Positions 10,469 to 20,403 of a stretch of 64,000 nt of DNA are shown one piece after another. Position numbers and translations under genes: made by a program. Under the pieces are notes generated by a model, which saw nothing but the letters and a program-made list of their open reading frames with translations, ran no database searches and had not been told where the DNA came from. Each line of letters starts with the position of its first letter. Position 1 is the first letter of the stretch. This stretch comes from Pseudomonadota bacterium (GTDB lineage: Bacteria; Pseudomonadota; Alphaproteobacteria; Acetobacterales; Acetobacteraceae): assembly GCA_021798575.1 (NCBI GenBank), contig JAJZGI010000003.1, forward strand, positions 23,067 through 87,066, in the 5' to 3' direction.

Positions 10469-11317
10469 ATGCAACTGCCACCCCTGCCCGCCGTGATGAT
10501 CGAGCCCGCTATCCGCGCCGCGCTGCTGGAGGACCTCGGCCGGGCCGGGGATATCACGTCGGATTCGGTCATCGATGTGCACACTCAGGCGGAGGTGGCG
10601 CTGATCGCGCGCGAGCCCGGCACCCTCGCGGGGTTGGATTTCGCGCGCAGCGCCTTTGCGCTCATCGAGCCGCGCATCCGCTTCGTCGCCCATTGCGAGG
10701 ATGCCGGCCGCCTCACCCCCGGCCAGCGCATCGCCAGCGTCTCAGGCCCGGCCCGCGCCATCCTCACGGCTGAGCGTGTGGCGCTGAATTTTCTAGGGCA
10801 TCTGAGCGGCATCGCCACGGCGACCGCCGGCATCGCCGATTCCATCGTCCACACCAGGGCAAAAATCTGCTGCACACGCAAAACCACGCCCGGGCTGCGC
10901 TTTGCCGAAAAATACGCGGTGCGCGCGGGCGGCGGCGCCAATCATCGCTTCGGGCTGGATGACGCGGTGCTGATCAAGGACAACCACATCGCCATCGCGG
11001 GCTCCATCACTACCGCCATCACCCGTGCCCGCGCTGCCATCGGCCATCTCGTGAAAATCGAGGTGGAGGTGGATACGCTGGCCCAGCTCGAGGAAGCGCT
11101 CAGCCTGCACCCGGACGCGATTCTGCTGGATAACATGGCCCCGCCCATGCTGCGGGAGGCTGTGGCGCGCATCGGCGGCCGCGCCATCAGCGAGGCATCG
11201 GGGCGGATCACAGCGCAGACCGCGCCGGAGATCGCAGAAACCGGGGTGGACCTGCTCTCCGCCGGCTGGCTCACCCATAGCGCCCGCGTGCTGGATATCG
11301 GGCTGGATTTTACCTGA
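10469..11317 (+). CDS. nadC: Nicotinate-nucleotide pyrophosphorylase (carboxylating)
   Basis: CTRKTTPGLRFAEKYAVRAGGGANHRFGLDDAVLIKDNH motif. Confidence 0.95.
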   Translation: MQLPPLPAVMIEPAIRAALLEDLGRAGDITSDSVIDVHTQAEVALIAREPGTLAGLDFARSAFALIEPRIRFVAHCEDAGRLTPGQRIASVSGPARAILTAERVALNFLGHLSGIATATAGIADSIVHTRAKICCTRKTTPGLRFAEKYAVRAGGGANHRFGLDDAVLIKDNHIAIAGSITTAITRARAAIGHLVKIEVEVDTLAQLEEALSLHPDAILLDNMAPPMLREAVARIGGRAISEASGRITAQTAPEIAETGVDLLSAGWLTHSARVLDIGLDFT

Positions 11318-11399
11318 CAGCCTCTCGCGGCTATGAAATCGCCGTCATTTTCACAACCCATGTCTTGGCCGCCCTGATCCCCTGCACCCATATAATGGA

Positions 11400-11414
11400 C
11401 GGAAAATTTTTCCG
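11400..11414. promoter_or_regulatory. Palindrome CGGAAAA-T-TTTTCCG downstream of a TATAAT box
   Basis: Perfect 7-bp dyad 9 nt before the ATG at 11423; TATAAT at 11391-11396. Confidence 0.4.
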
Positions 11415-11422
11415 GACTTCGC

Positions 11423-12142
11423 ATGGTCTGCAACTTGCCTATCCGCTGTGTTTTCACCTTCGCCCTGCTGGCGCTTGCAACCGCACCTGCCCAGGCCGAC
11501 ACCAGCGTCATCTCGCGCACTCAGGCGTTGCGCCGGGATGCGCGATATGTCGCCATTCAGGAGCCCACCCCCGGTAACCCGCGCCTCATTCTGGTGGATA
11601 TCGCCCGGCAGAAGCTGTATCTGCTCGTGCATGGGCAGGTGCGGGTGAGTTGGCCGGTTTCCACCGCCTGGCGGGGCGTCGGCAACCTTCTGGGCAGCGA
11701 CCGTACGCCCACCGGGCTGTTCGAGATTGCCGTCAAAATGGGTGCCGGGTTGCCGGAATTCGCCATCCTCAACAGCCAGGGGCCAAGCGGCGGCGTCGCC
11801 ACGCCGGTCTTCGCCTCCCATGATTTAGCAGCAAGCCGCTTTATCACCACCCGGCTGCTGGTGCTGGAGGGGCTGCAACCAGGGTGGAATGAGGGCGGGG
11901 ATGTCGATACGCTGGCGCGGCAGATCTATATTCATGGCACCGCCAACCTCGGGATGCTGGGCCAGCCGGCATCCCTTGGCTGTGTGCAGATGGCGCCGGG
12001 GGCTATTATCGCGCTCTCCCGCGCCGTGCCCATCGGCACGCTGGTGCTGATCACGCCGAGCCTTGGGAATCCAGAGATTATTCCAGGCCAGCCGCCCGCG
12101 CCCGGCACGATTATCGCCAGTAATAGCGATACTCGGGATTGA
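11423..12142 (+). CDS. L,D-transpeptidase family protein
   Basis: Signal peptide; YkuD-like LILVDIARQKLYLLVHGQVRVSWPVSTA ... IYIHGTANLGMLGQPASLGCVQM. Confidence 0.85.
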   Translation: MVCNLPIRCVFTFALLALATAPAQADTSVISRTQALRRDARYVAIQEPTPGNPRLILVDIARQKLYLLVHGQVRVSWPVSTAWRGVGNLLGSDRTPTGLFEIAVKMGAGLPEFAILNSQGPSGGVATPVFASHDLAASRFITTRLLVLEGLQPGWNEGGDVDTLARQIYIHGTANLGMLGQPASLGCVQMAPGAIIALSRAVPIGTLVLITPSLGNPEIIPGQPPAPGTIIASNSDTRD

Positions 12143-12143
12143 T

Positions 12144-12800
12144 CTACCGCAGGTACTGCGCCAGGAACGCGAGGCTGCGCAGCTCAGCCAATTCCGTATC
12201 CTGCGCCTTGTAAGCGGGCCGTTCCGTGCAGCCAAAACCATGTTCGGCACCGGCATAGGTGAATATCTCCACCTGCGGCTGGGCGCGACCGATCGCTGCC
12301 ACGTCGGACATGGGGATGCTCTTGTCCGCCTCAGCAAAATGCAGTTGCACCGGGCAGTTGGGGGCCAATGCGTTGGCCGCGGCGATGCCGCCGCCATACC
12401 AACCCACCGCCGCCTTGAATTGGTGGGTCTTCGCCGCGCCGAGCCAGGCCAGCGTGCCGCCCCAGCAATAGCCGATGATCCCCACCGGTCGCTCGCCAAA
12501 ACTCGCCGCCACGGCTGTAATATCCTCAATTGATGCCACGTCGGGAATCGCCGCGCGCAGCCTCAGCCCTTTCTGGACATCCTCCGGCGTATAGTTGAGT
12601 GCCACGCCGCGTTCCGCCCGGTCGAAGAGCGCCGGGCAGATCACCCGGTAGCCAAATCCGGCCAGCCGCTCCGAGACCCGGCGCATATGCGCGTTCACGC
12701 CAAAAATCTCCTGCAACACCACGAGCCCACGCGGCGCGTTCAGATTCCCGGCCTCGAAACCGGCGAATTCATGTCCATCGGCGGCGGTCAGTTTCATCAT
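12144..12800 (-). CDS. Dienelactone hydrolase family protein
   Basis: VLQEIFGVNAHMR..., GIIGYCWGGTLAWLGA catalytic Cys motif. Confidence 0.9.
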   Translation of the reverse strand: MMKLTAADGHEFAGFEAGNLNAPRGLVVLQEIFGVNAHMRRVSERLAGFGYRVICPALFDRAERGVALNYTPEDVQKGLRLRAAIPDVASIEDITAVAASFGERPVGIIGYCWGGTLAWLGAAKTHQFKAAVGWYGGGIAAANALAPNCPVQLHFAEADKSIPMSDVAAIGRAQPQVEIFTYAGAEHGFGCTERPAYKAQDTELAELRSLAFLAQYLR

Positions 12801-12840
12801 TTGCTTTCTCCTGCGTTGCTGGCCTTGCGCCTGGGCCGAA

Positions 12841-13332
12841 TTACCCGCTTTTGAATTGCGCCACCAGATGCGCGAACTCGCGCGCCAGCCCTTCGTAGAT
12901 CTGCCGCTTGAACGCTATCGCCAGGCCCGGCAGTGCGTTCAGCTCCACCCATTTCCAGGCATCGAACTCCGGGTGTGGGTCGCGCTCCAGTACGATCTCG
13001 GAATCCTCGCCCAAAAACCGCAGGGCGAACCATTTCTGGCGCTGCCCGCGATATTTCCCGCGCCAGGATTTGCCGATCAGCCCGGGCGGAAAATCATACT
13101 CCACCCATCCCGGCTGCTCGCCGATGATATCCGCGCGCCGCGTGCCAATCTCTTCCTCCAGTTCGCGCAGCACCGCCGCCCTTGGGTCCTCTCCGGCGTC
13201 GATCCCGCCTTGCGGCAGCTGCCAGGCCTCCAGCCCCACTCGCTTGGCGACCAGCACGCGCCCATCTGGGCCAAAGAGCAATGCACCCACATTCAGCCGG
13301 TAGGGCAGCGTCGATATGGCCGCTTCGTTCAA
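12841..13332 (-). CDS. rppH: RNA pyrophosphohydrolase (Nudix)
   Basis: WQLPQGGIDAGEDPRAAVLRELEEEIG Nudix box, RppH C-terminal pattern. Confidence 0.88.
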   Translation of the reverse strand: MNEAAISTLPYRLNVGALLFGPDGRVLVAKRVGLEAWQLPQGGIDAGEDPRAAVLRELEEEIGTRRADIIGEQPGWVEYDFPPGLIGKSWRGKYRGQRQKWFALRFLGEDSEIVLERDPHPEFDAWKWVELNALPGLAIAFKRQIYEGLAREFAHLVAQFKSG

Positions 13333-14720
13333 TTCGCCGCCACGGTGGTGTGCGGTCCCATCGCCGCCACCAGCTTGAGCGCCATCTGGAGCTGGAAGTC
13401 GGTCGCCGGATTGCTCGCATCAAAGGCCGGCCAATGCGCGGGCGGCTTGCTGGGGATGCTCCGGGCCACGGCGGGCAGCGGCAGGGCGGGCGGCAGCGGC
13501 TGGGTGGTCAGCCCGGTCGGGTTGGTGAAGGAGTTCAGCAGGTTCGTCTCGCGCATCTGCGCAAAGGCATCCGGCGGCAGGTCGGTCTCATGCACCTTCA
13601 CATTCGGTGTTACGCCATAGCCCTGGATGGACTTGCCCGAGGGCGTGAAATACAGCGCCGTGGTCAGGCGCAGCGCGCCCTCATTGTCGATCGGCATGAT
13701 CGTCTGGACCGAGCCCTTGCCGAAGGTGCGGGTGCCCAGCACCAGCGCCCGGCGGTTTTGCTGGAGCGCGGCGGTCACGATCTCAGCGGCGGAGGCGGTG
13801 CCGCTGTTGGTCAGCACCACCATCGGTGCGCCATGGGTGATATCATCACCCTGCGCATACCACACCGCGTCATCTTCTGAATGTCTTCCATGGGTCGAGA
13901 CAATCTCGCCGTTGGTCAGAAAATCATCGCCGACCGCCACCGCCTGGTCCAGCAGCCCGCCCGGATTATCCCGCAGATCCAATATATAGCCGTGGATATA
14001 GCCATGCGCCTGCGCCTTCAGCCGGGCGACGGCACGGGCCACATGCGCCCCGGCTTTTTCGTCGAAACTATCCAGCCTTATATAGCCCACATCGCCCGCA
14101 GGCGTGGTGTAGAGCTTCTCCTTCACATCCTGGATTTTGATGATCTCGCGCGTCAGCACCACGACGACCGGCGTGGTGATGCCCGCGCGCTTCACCGTGA
14201 GGGTGATTTTGGTCCCCGGCTTGCCGCGCATCTCCGTCACCGCATCGTCCAGGTCTAGCCCTTGGGTGGATTTGCCGTTGATCTCGACGATGATGTCACC
14301 CGGCTTCATGCCCGCGCGCGCGGCGGGCGTGCCGTCGATTGGGGAGATCACCTTGAGCAGCCCGCTGGTCTGCGTCACCTCCAGCCCCAGCCCGCCGAAC
14401 TGGCCAGAGGTCTGCACCTGCATATCGGCATATTGCTGCGCGTTCATATAGCCCGAGTGCGGGTCGAGCCCGGCCAGCATTCCGTTCACGGCGTTATAGA
14501 TCAATTTGTCCGTCGGCGGGTCAAAGACGTAATTTTCCTTGATCTGCGTCAGAATATCGCCGAACAGCGAGAGCTGCTGATAGGTGCTGTCCTGCGGCGT
14601 GTTCTGGCCCATCGCCCGATGCAGCGGCCCGGCTACCGTGCCGACCGCCAATCCGGCCATAAAAATACCGCCTAAAAGTAGCCCGTTGCGCAAACGCATC
14701 CAAAAATCCTCATGACTCAA
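13329..14720 (-). CDS. ctpA: S41 family C-terminal processing peptidase
   Basis: PDZ and S41 motifs (GYIRLDSF, LVVLTNSGTASAAEIV, GTRTFGKGSVQ). Start may be 14699. Confidence 0.9.
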   Translation of the reverse strand: MSHEDFWMRLRNGLLLGGIFMAGLAVGTVAGPLHRAMGQNTPQDSTYQQLSLFGDILTQIKENYVFDPPTDKLIYNAVNGMLAGLDPHSGYMNAQQYADMQVQTSGQFGGLGLEVTQTSGLLKVISPIDGTPAARAGMKPGDIIVEINGKSTQGLDLDDAVTEMRGKPGTKITLTVKRAGITTPVVVVLTREIIKIQDVKEKLYTTPAGDVGYIRLDSFDEKAGAHVARAVARLKAQAHGYIHGYILDLRDNPGGLLDQAVAVGDDFLTNGEIVSTHGRHSEDDAVWYAQGDDITHGAPMVVLTNSGTASAAEIVTAALQQNRRALVLGTRTFGKGSVQTIMPIDNEGALRLTTALYFTPSGKSIQGYGVTPNVKVHETDLPPDAFAQMRETNLLNSFTNPTGLTTQPLPPALPLPAVARSIPSKPPAHWPAFDASNPATDFQLQMALKLVAAMGPHTTVAAN

Positions 14721-14753
14721 ATCCTCGGGCCATTAGATAGCATCCGCGCCCGA

Positions 14754-15854
14754 TTATCCAGTGCCAGCACCCGCGAGCCAGGGCTGCGGGTCTACGGGCG
14801 CGCCGTTCTGCCTTAATTCGACGTAAAGTACCGGCTGGCGGGTGGGCTGCGCCGGATTATAGCCCAGCATGGACCCGACAGGCTGGCCATGCGCCAGCCG
14901 CTCGCCGGTGGCGACATCCAGATGATGCATCCCCGCCAGCACCACGCTGGTGCCATCCCCGCAATCAGTGATCACCATCAGCCCATAGGCGGGGAATGCG
15001 CCGGCGAACATCACCGTGCCCGCACAGGGGGAAATAACACGCGCCCCTGGTGCCGCGCCGTAGCTAACTCCCTCGGCGGGCCCGGCCAGCGTGGCGGCGC
15101 CGAACCCCTGGATGATCCGCCCGGCCACCGGCGCTCCGCCGCTGCCCGCAGGCAGGTTCACCGGCGTGGTGCTTTGTGGGACCAGCCCGGCCACGGCGGC
15201 GTTGATGCTCTGCAATTTGTGCTCTGCTGCCAGGCTGGCTTCCGCCTCACGCGCCTGGATGCTCGCATCGGCCATTTCAGCCGCCTGCGCGACATCTATC
15301 TCCTGGTTCAACGCCGCCTCGGCCGTCTGCTGCGTCGCCACCGCCGCGGCGAGGCGCGTCTGGGTCGCCTGCGCCTGCGCCTGCAAGGCCAGCACGTGGG
15401 CGGACTGGGTCTGCACCTGCAACGCCCGCGCCGCGATGGCGCGCGCCACGCCTTGCAGAATCGCGATGCCCTGCACCGCCTCGCGCGGGGGCAGCGGCGT
15501 CGCCAGCAGTGTCTCGGCCGGCTGCGCGGCGAGCCGTTGCATCGCGGGCAGAAGCTGCTCCAGCGCGGCCTCCGCCGTCGCCAGATGCTGGCTCGCCGTG
15601 GCGCACGCCGCGCTCAGGGCGGAGAGCTGCTCTGCATCGGTGGCCGTCTGCGCCTCCAGCCCGCGCAGGTTGGCGGCGGCCTGCACCTGCCGCTCGGCCA
15701 GCAGCGCGGCCCGTGCGGCTTGCGCGCGTCGGTCCTCCCGCGCCAGCAGCTCGGCGTGGCGGTGCCGGTTGAGCGCCGTGCGCGCCGCATCCGCCAGCCG
15801 CTGCGCGCTCGGCGGCACCGCCTGTCCTATCCCGGGCAGCAGCGCCAGCAGCAC
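14754..15854 (-). CDS. M23/EnvC-like murein hydrolase activator
   Basis: N-terminal coiled coil, C-terminal LytM-like domain; position between ctpA and gpmI. Confidence 0.75.
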   Translation of the reverse strand: MLLALLPGIGQAVPPSAQRLADAARTALNRHRHAELLAREDRRAQAARAALLAERQVQAAANLRGLEAQTATDAEQLSALSAACATASQHLATAEAALEQLLPAMQRLAAQPAETLLATPLPPREAVQGIAILQGVARAIAARALQVQTQSAHVLALQAQAQATQTRLAAAVATQQTAEAALNQEIDVAQAAEMADASIQAREAEASLAAEHKLQSINAAVAGLVPQSTTPVNLPAGSGGAPVAGRIIQGFGAATLAGPAEGVSYGAAPGARVISPCAGTVMFAGAFPAYGLMVITDCGDGTSVVLAGMHHLDVATGERLAHGQPVGSMLGYNPAQPTRQPVLYVELRQNGAPVDPQPWLAGAGTG

Positions 15855-15874
15855 GCAAAGCCCATAAAACCAAT

Positions 15875-17389
15875 TTAACAGAGCAAGGATTTCCCGGTCA
15901 TCGCGCCGGGCTGCGCCACGCCCATCAGCGCCAGCAGTGTGGGCGCCAGGTCCGCCAGAATCCCATCCGCCAGCCCGCGCCCTTCAGGCCCGCCCGCCAG
16001 CAGCACCGGCACCGGGTTGGTGGTATGCGCGGTGTGCGGCCCACCGGTCTCGGGGTCGCGCATCGTCTCGCAGTTTCCATGGTCGGCGGTCACCAGTAGC
16101 GCACCACCCTGTCCCGCCACCGCCTGGGCGATCGCGCCCAGCCCGGCATCCACCGTCTCAACGGCTTTGATCGCCGCCCGCAACACGCCGGTGTGGCCCA
16201 CCATGTCCGGATTGGCGAAATTGAGAATGATCAGATCATATACCCCGCTCTGTATCGCCGCGACGGCCTTCTGTGTCAGCTCGCGCGCCGACATTTCGGG
16301 TTGCAGATCATAGGTCGCGACCTTGGGCGAGGGCACCATGATCCGCGCCTCACCGGGATAGGGTTCCTCACGCCCGCCGTTCAAAAAATACGTCACATGC
16401 GCATATTTCTCGGTCTCGGCCATGCGCAGCTGGGTCTTGCCAGCCGTCGCCACCACCTCGCCCAGAATATCGTTGAGATACTGCGGCGCGAACAGCCAGC
16501 GCATGTGCGGCGCCAGCGCGTCGGAATAGGCGGTCATGCCCAGCGCCGCAGCGAACCGAACCGGCGTGCGCTCAAAACCCTCAACAGCCGGGTCGAGCAG
16601 GGCGGTCAGAATCTCGCGCACCCTATCGGCGCGGAAGTTTACGCACAGCAGCCCGTCTCCATCACGCGCCCGCGCGTCATCCCCGATTTTCGCGGCGGTC
16701 AAAAATTCATCGGTCACCCCGGCGGCATAGCCCGCCATGATCGCCGCTCCGGCGCTGGCAAATGCCGTTCCCTTGCCCTGGATGATGAGATCATAGGCCA
16801 CCTGCACCCGCTCCCAGCGCAGGTCGCGGTCCATCGCATAATAGCGGCCGATCACCGTGGCTACCCTGGCGCTCCCCGCCAGCGCCTGCTCGAAATTCGC
16901 CATATAGTCGGCACCGGACAGCGGCGGCGTATCCCTGCCATCCATCCAGGCGTGCACCACCACCTCCAACCCGGCCTGATGCAGAATCCGCGCCAGCGCC
17001 ACAGCCTGGTCCTGGTGCGCATGCACCCCGCCCTTTGAGATCAAACCCAGCAGATGCGCCCGGCCACCGGTCTTTTTCAGCGCCGCGATAAAATCGATCA
17101 GCGCCGGATTGGCCTTTAGCGTGCCGTCCTCGATGGCGGTATCGATCCGCGGCAATTCCTGCATCACCACCCGCCCGGCGCCGATATTGAGATGCCCGAC
17201 CTCCGAATTGCCCATCTGCCCGTGCGGCAACCCCACCACCTGCCCGGAGGTGGTTAAAAACGCATGCGGGCCATCCGCCCATAAACGGTCAAAATTCGGC
17301 GTCTCGGCGAGTGCGACGGCATTATGGGCCTGCTGCTCGCGCCAGCCGAAACCATCCAGAATCACGAGCATAACAGGTTTTTTAGGCAT
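15875..17389 (-). CDS. gpmI: 2,3-bisphosphoglycerate-independent phosphoglycerate mutase
   Basis: VILDGFGWREQ, QMGNSEVGHLNIGAGRVV, VTADHGNCETM. Confidence 0.96.
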   Translation of the reverse strand: MPKKPVMLVILDGFGWREQQAHNAVALAETPNFDRLWADGPHAFLTTSGQVVGLPHGQMGNSEVGHLNIGAGRVVMQELPRIDTAIEDGTLKANPALIDFIAALKKTGGRAHLLGLISKGGVHAHQDQAVALARILHQAGLEVVVHAWMDGRDTPPLSGADYMANFEQALAGSARVATVIGRYYAMDRDLRWERVQVAYDLIIQGKGTAFASAGAAIMAGYAAGVTDEFLTAAKIGDDARARDGDGLLCVNFRADRVREILTALLDPAVEGFERTPVRFAAALGMTAYSDALAPHMRWLFAPQYLNDILGEVVATAGKTQLRMAETEKYAHVTYFLNGGREEPYPGEARIMVPSPKVATYDLQPEMSARELTQKAVAAIQSGVYDLIILNFANPDMVGHTGVLRAAIKAVETVDAGLGAIAQAVAGQGGALLVTADHGNCETMRDPETGGPHTAHTTNPVPVLLAGGPEGRGLADGILADLAPTLLALMGVAQPGAMTGKSLLC

Positions 17390-17469
17390 TTTGGTCCTTA
17401 CGAAGCCATCGTTTGTGGCATATTAGGCTATTCCCTGCACTCCACCCAAGGGGCGCGTCCCGGAGGAAT

Positions 17470-17931
17470 TCAATCTGGCCGCCCGGCCCGGTGGTAGGGA
17501 TGCCCGGCCAGGATCATCTGCGCGCGGTAGATCTGCTCGGCCAGCAGCACGCGCGCCAGCAGATGCGGCCAGGTGAGCGGCCCGAGTGAGAGCGCCACAC
17601 CGGCCCGCGCCAGCACCCCGGCGCTCAAGCCCTCCGCACCGCCGATCACAAACGCCAGTTTTTTATGCTCCACAGTCCAGCGGCCCAAATGCGCAGCCAG
17701 CGCCACGCTGTCGGGCGCCATTCCACCGCCATCCAGCGCGATGAGAAACTCACCCGCCGCCAGCGCCGCCAGAATCGCCTCGCCCTCGCGGCGTTTGATC
17801 TCGGCGGCGCTGCCGACACCGTCGGCCAGTTCCAGCAGCCCAAATGCCGGGCGGATACGCGCGGCGTAGCGTTGGAACAATATGGCCTCAGGCGCGGCGC
17901 GCCCGGCCCGGCCCACGGCGATCACCCGCAC
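17470..17931 (-). CDS. rlmH: 23S rRNA (pseudouridine1915-N3)-methyltransferase
   Basis: LDGGGMAPDS, FVIGGAEGLS, LTWPHLLARVLLAEQIYRA motifs; GTG start at 17931 (VRVIAVGRAG). Confidence 0.88.
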   Translation of the reverse strand: MRVIAVGRAGRAAPEAILFQRYAARIRPAFGLLELADGVGSAAEIKRREGEAILAALAAGEFLIALDGGGMAPDSVALAAHLGRWTVEHKKLAFVIGGAEGLSAGVLARAGVALSLGPLTWPHLLARVLLAEQIYRAQMILAGHPYHRAGRPD

Positions 17932-17939
17932 GCACGCAC

Positions 17940-18377
17940 CTACGCCTCGGCTTCGCCGGGTTCCGCATCCAGCTCGGCGCTCCACATCTTCTCCAGCGCG
18001 TAGAGCGTGCGCGCCTCGGGCTTAAACAGATGGATGATGATATCGCCCGCGTCGATCAGCACCCAGTCGGTGCCGTTCGCGCCCTCCATGCGGGTTTTTT
18101 TGAACCCCGCCTCCACCAGTTTCTCGTTCAGATGGGTCGCCATCGCGGCGATCTGTCGGTCGGCCAGCCCGGTGGCGATCACCATGCGGTCGGCGAAGCT
18201 CGCCCGCCCGGCGAGATCGATGGCGATGATCTCCTCCGCCTTGTCATCCTCCAGGCTCGCCAGAATCACCTGCTGCATCCGCTCCAGCTCCGGCGGGCTG
18301 ACCTTAACGCCAGCCTGTTTGCGGCGCGGCCCGGCGATGCTGGCTTTTTTGCGCGGTGAGCCCGGCATGGCAGGCAA
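17940..18377 (-). CDS. rsfS: Ribosome silencing factor
   Basis: FADRMVIATGLADRQIAAMATHLNEKL..., WVLIDAGDIIIHLF. Confidence 0.92.
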   Translation of the reverse strand: MPAMPGSPRKKASIAGPRRKQAGVKVSPPELERMQQVILASLEDDKAEEIIAIDLAGRASFADRMVIATGLADRQIAAMATHLNEKLVEAGFKKTRMEGANGTDWVLIDAGDIIIHLFKPEARTLYALEKMWSAELDAEPGEAEA

Positions 18378-18460
18378 GGCCTCGGCCTGGGTTTTGGGCG
18401 CGCGTGGGCGGGGCGCGGCAGCGCCGCGCGCGGCTTGCGGCTTGCGGATCGGGGGGCGGG

Positions 18461-19042
18461 TTATGGCTTCACTCCTTCAGGCTTCTGGTGGGCACGCTGG
18501 CGCAGGGCGGTGGCGGAGGCCGGATTCTCGCGCACCGGCAGCAGAATCCATGCGGGCGCGACCATCCCGGGCAAGCATAACCCAGCGCGCGCGGGAAGGC
18601 GATGCCGCGCAAACCGCGCCGCCGCCAGCCCGGCCAGCGCGCCGCGCGTCGCCCCCGGCCTGGGCAGCACCAGCATCGGCATCATGTGCATAATCTCCAG
18701 CCAGCGCCCCCAGCGCGGCAGCTGGCGCAGATTATCCGCCCCCATCAGCCACACAAAGCCCACCCGGCTGAACCTTCGTTGCAGTTCACGCAGCGTGTCG
18801 GCGGTGTAGCGCGTGCCCAGGCGCTGCTCGATATCCGTGGCGATGATCCGCCTGCCATCGGCGAGGTGCCGGGCAGCGGCCAGGCGTGCCGGGAAGGCCG
18901 CCATCCCCAGCGCCGGCTTCAACGGGTTCCCGGGTGAGACCATGAGCCAGAGCTGGTCCAGGCCCAGATGCGCCATCGCCAGGCGCGCCACATGCAGATG
19001 CCCCGCGTGAGCCGGGTTGAAGGAGCCGCCCAACAGCCCCAC
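18461..19042 (-). CDS. nadD: Nicotinate-nucleotide adenylyltransferase
   Basis: VGLLGGSFNPAHAGHLHVARLA..., start uncertain (GTG 19042 proposed); upstream part of the 450-aa ORF is antisense-free read-through inside proA. Confidence 0.85.
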   Translation of the reverse strand: MGLLGGSFNPAHAGHLHVARLAMAHLGLDQLWLMVSPGNPLKPALGMAAFPARLAAARHLADGRRIIATDIEQRLGTRYTADTLRELQRRFSRVGFVWLMGADNLRQLPRWGRWLEIMHMMPMLVLPRPGATRGALAGLAAARFARHRLPARAGLCLPGMVAPAWILLPVRENPASATALRQRAHQKPEGVKP

Positions 19043-19083
19043 GCGCAGGCGGTAGGGATGCCCGTAGGTGGGGATAACCCCGC

Positions 19084-20352
19084 TCAGGGCCGGACCTGCC
19101 CGTTGCCACGCACCACATAGCGGAAGGTCGTCAGCTGCTCCGGCCCCACCGGCCCGCGCGCCTGCACCCGCCCGGTCGCGATCCCGATCTCGGCGCCGAA
19201 GCCGAACTCCCCGCCGTCGCAAAATTGAGTTGAGGCATTCCACAGGCTCACCGCGCTGCCCACCTGGGCCAGAAAAACCTCCGCCACCGCCACATCTTGC
19301 GTGATGATCGCATCGGTATGTTCGCTGCCATGCGTCGCGATATGCGCGAGCGCTCCCGCTACATCCTGCACGATCGCCACATTCAGCACCGCATCCAGCC
19401 ACTCGGTGTCGAAATCCTCCGGCTTCGCCGCCGTTAGCTCGGGCAGAATTTTTTGCGCCGCAGGGTCGAGCAACAGGGTGCAGCCCAACGCGTGCAAATC
19501 CGCCGCCAACAGCGGCAACAAGTCCGCGGCAATGGCGGCATCGAGCAGCAGCGTCTCGGTCGCTCCGCACACCCCGGTGCGGCGCATTTTGGCGTTGGCC
19601 AGCACCGCGCGCGCCATCGAAAAATCCGCCGCCGCATGAACATACGTGTGGTTCAGCCCCTGCGCATGGGCGAGCACCGGCATTCGTGCCTCGCGCTGCA
19701 CCCGCTCCACCAGCGCCTTGCCACCGCGTGGGATCATGAGATCCAACCCGCCCGCCGCCGCCAGCATCGCGCCGACAAAGCCGCGCTCGGCGCTGGGTGC
19801 CACCTGGACGCACGCCTCCGGCAATGCGGCGGCGCGCAATCCCCGCACCATGGCGGTGTGGATCGCTTGCCCTGAGAAAAAACTCTCCGAGCCACCGCGC
19901 AGCAAAATTGCATTGCCGGATTTGAGCGCGATGGCGGCAGCATCGGCGCCGACATTCGGGCGGCTCTCATAGATCATGCCCAGCACGCCGATCGGCTGCG
20001 CAATCCGGCAGATCTCGAGCCCGTTCGGGCGGCTCCAGCGGGCCAGCGTGCGCGCCAGCGGGTCGGGCAGCGCCGCCACCTCCTCCAGCCCCGTCGCCAT
20101 CGCCGCCACCCGCGCCTGGTTCAGCATCAGCCGGTCGGCAAAGGCCGGGCTGCCCGAAAAACCGGCCAGGTCACGCGCATTCGCCGCCAGAATTTCGGGC
20201 TCCGCCGCGCGCAAGGCCTCAGCGGCGGCGTGCAGCGCGTGGTTGCGCACCTGCGCCGTCGTGCGCGCCAGAATTTTCGCCGCGGTGCGCGCGCGCGCGC
20301 TCACCTCGGCCATCTGCGCGGTAAAATTATCGGTGGTATTCATGCTTGCCAT
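19084..20352 (-). CDS. proA: Glutamate-5-semialdehyde dehydrogenase (gamma-glutamyl phosphate reductase)
   Basis: IGMIYESRPNVGADAAAIALKSGNAILLRGGSE-type motif (GVLGMIYESRPNV...). Confidence 0.95.
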   Translation of the reverse strand: MASMNTTDNFTAQMAEVSARARTAAKILARTTAQVRNHALHAAAEALRAAEPEILAANARDLAGFSGSPAFADRLMLNQARVAAMATGLEEVAALPDPLARTLARWSRPNGLEICRIAQPIGVLGMIYESRPNVGADAAAIALKSGNAILLRGGSESFFSGQAIHTAMVRGLRAAALPEACVQVAPSAERGFVGAMLAAAGGLDLMIPRGGKALVERVQREARMPVLAHAQGLNHTYVHAAADFSMARAVLANAKMRRTGVCGATETLLLDAAIAADLLPLLAADLHALGCTLLLDPAAQKILPELTAAKPEDFDTEWLDAVLNVAIVQDVAGALAHIATHGSEHTDAIITQDVAVAEVFLAQVGSAVSLWNASTQFCDGGEFGFGAEIGIATGRVQARGPVGPEQLTTFRYVVRGNGQVRP

Positions 20353-20403
20353 GGTTGCCCACTCCTGGCGGGAAGATCAACAGCGCGCTAATCTGCGCGA
20401 GCC

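Noticed and set aside
19043-19813. N-terminal half of the 450-aa ORF 18461..19813
   Set aside because: Overlaps proA in the same strand but a different frame; only the C-terminal part (from about 19042) is NadD, so this is not a real fusion.
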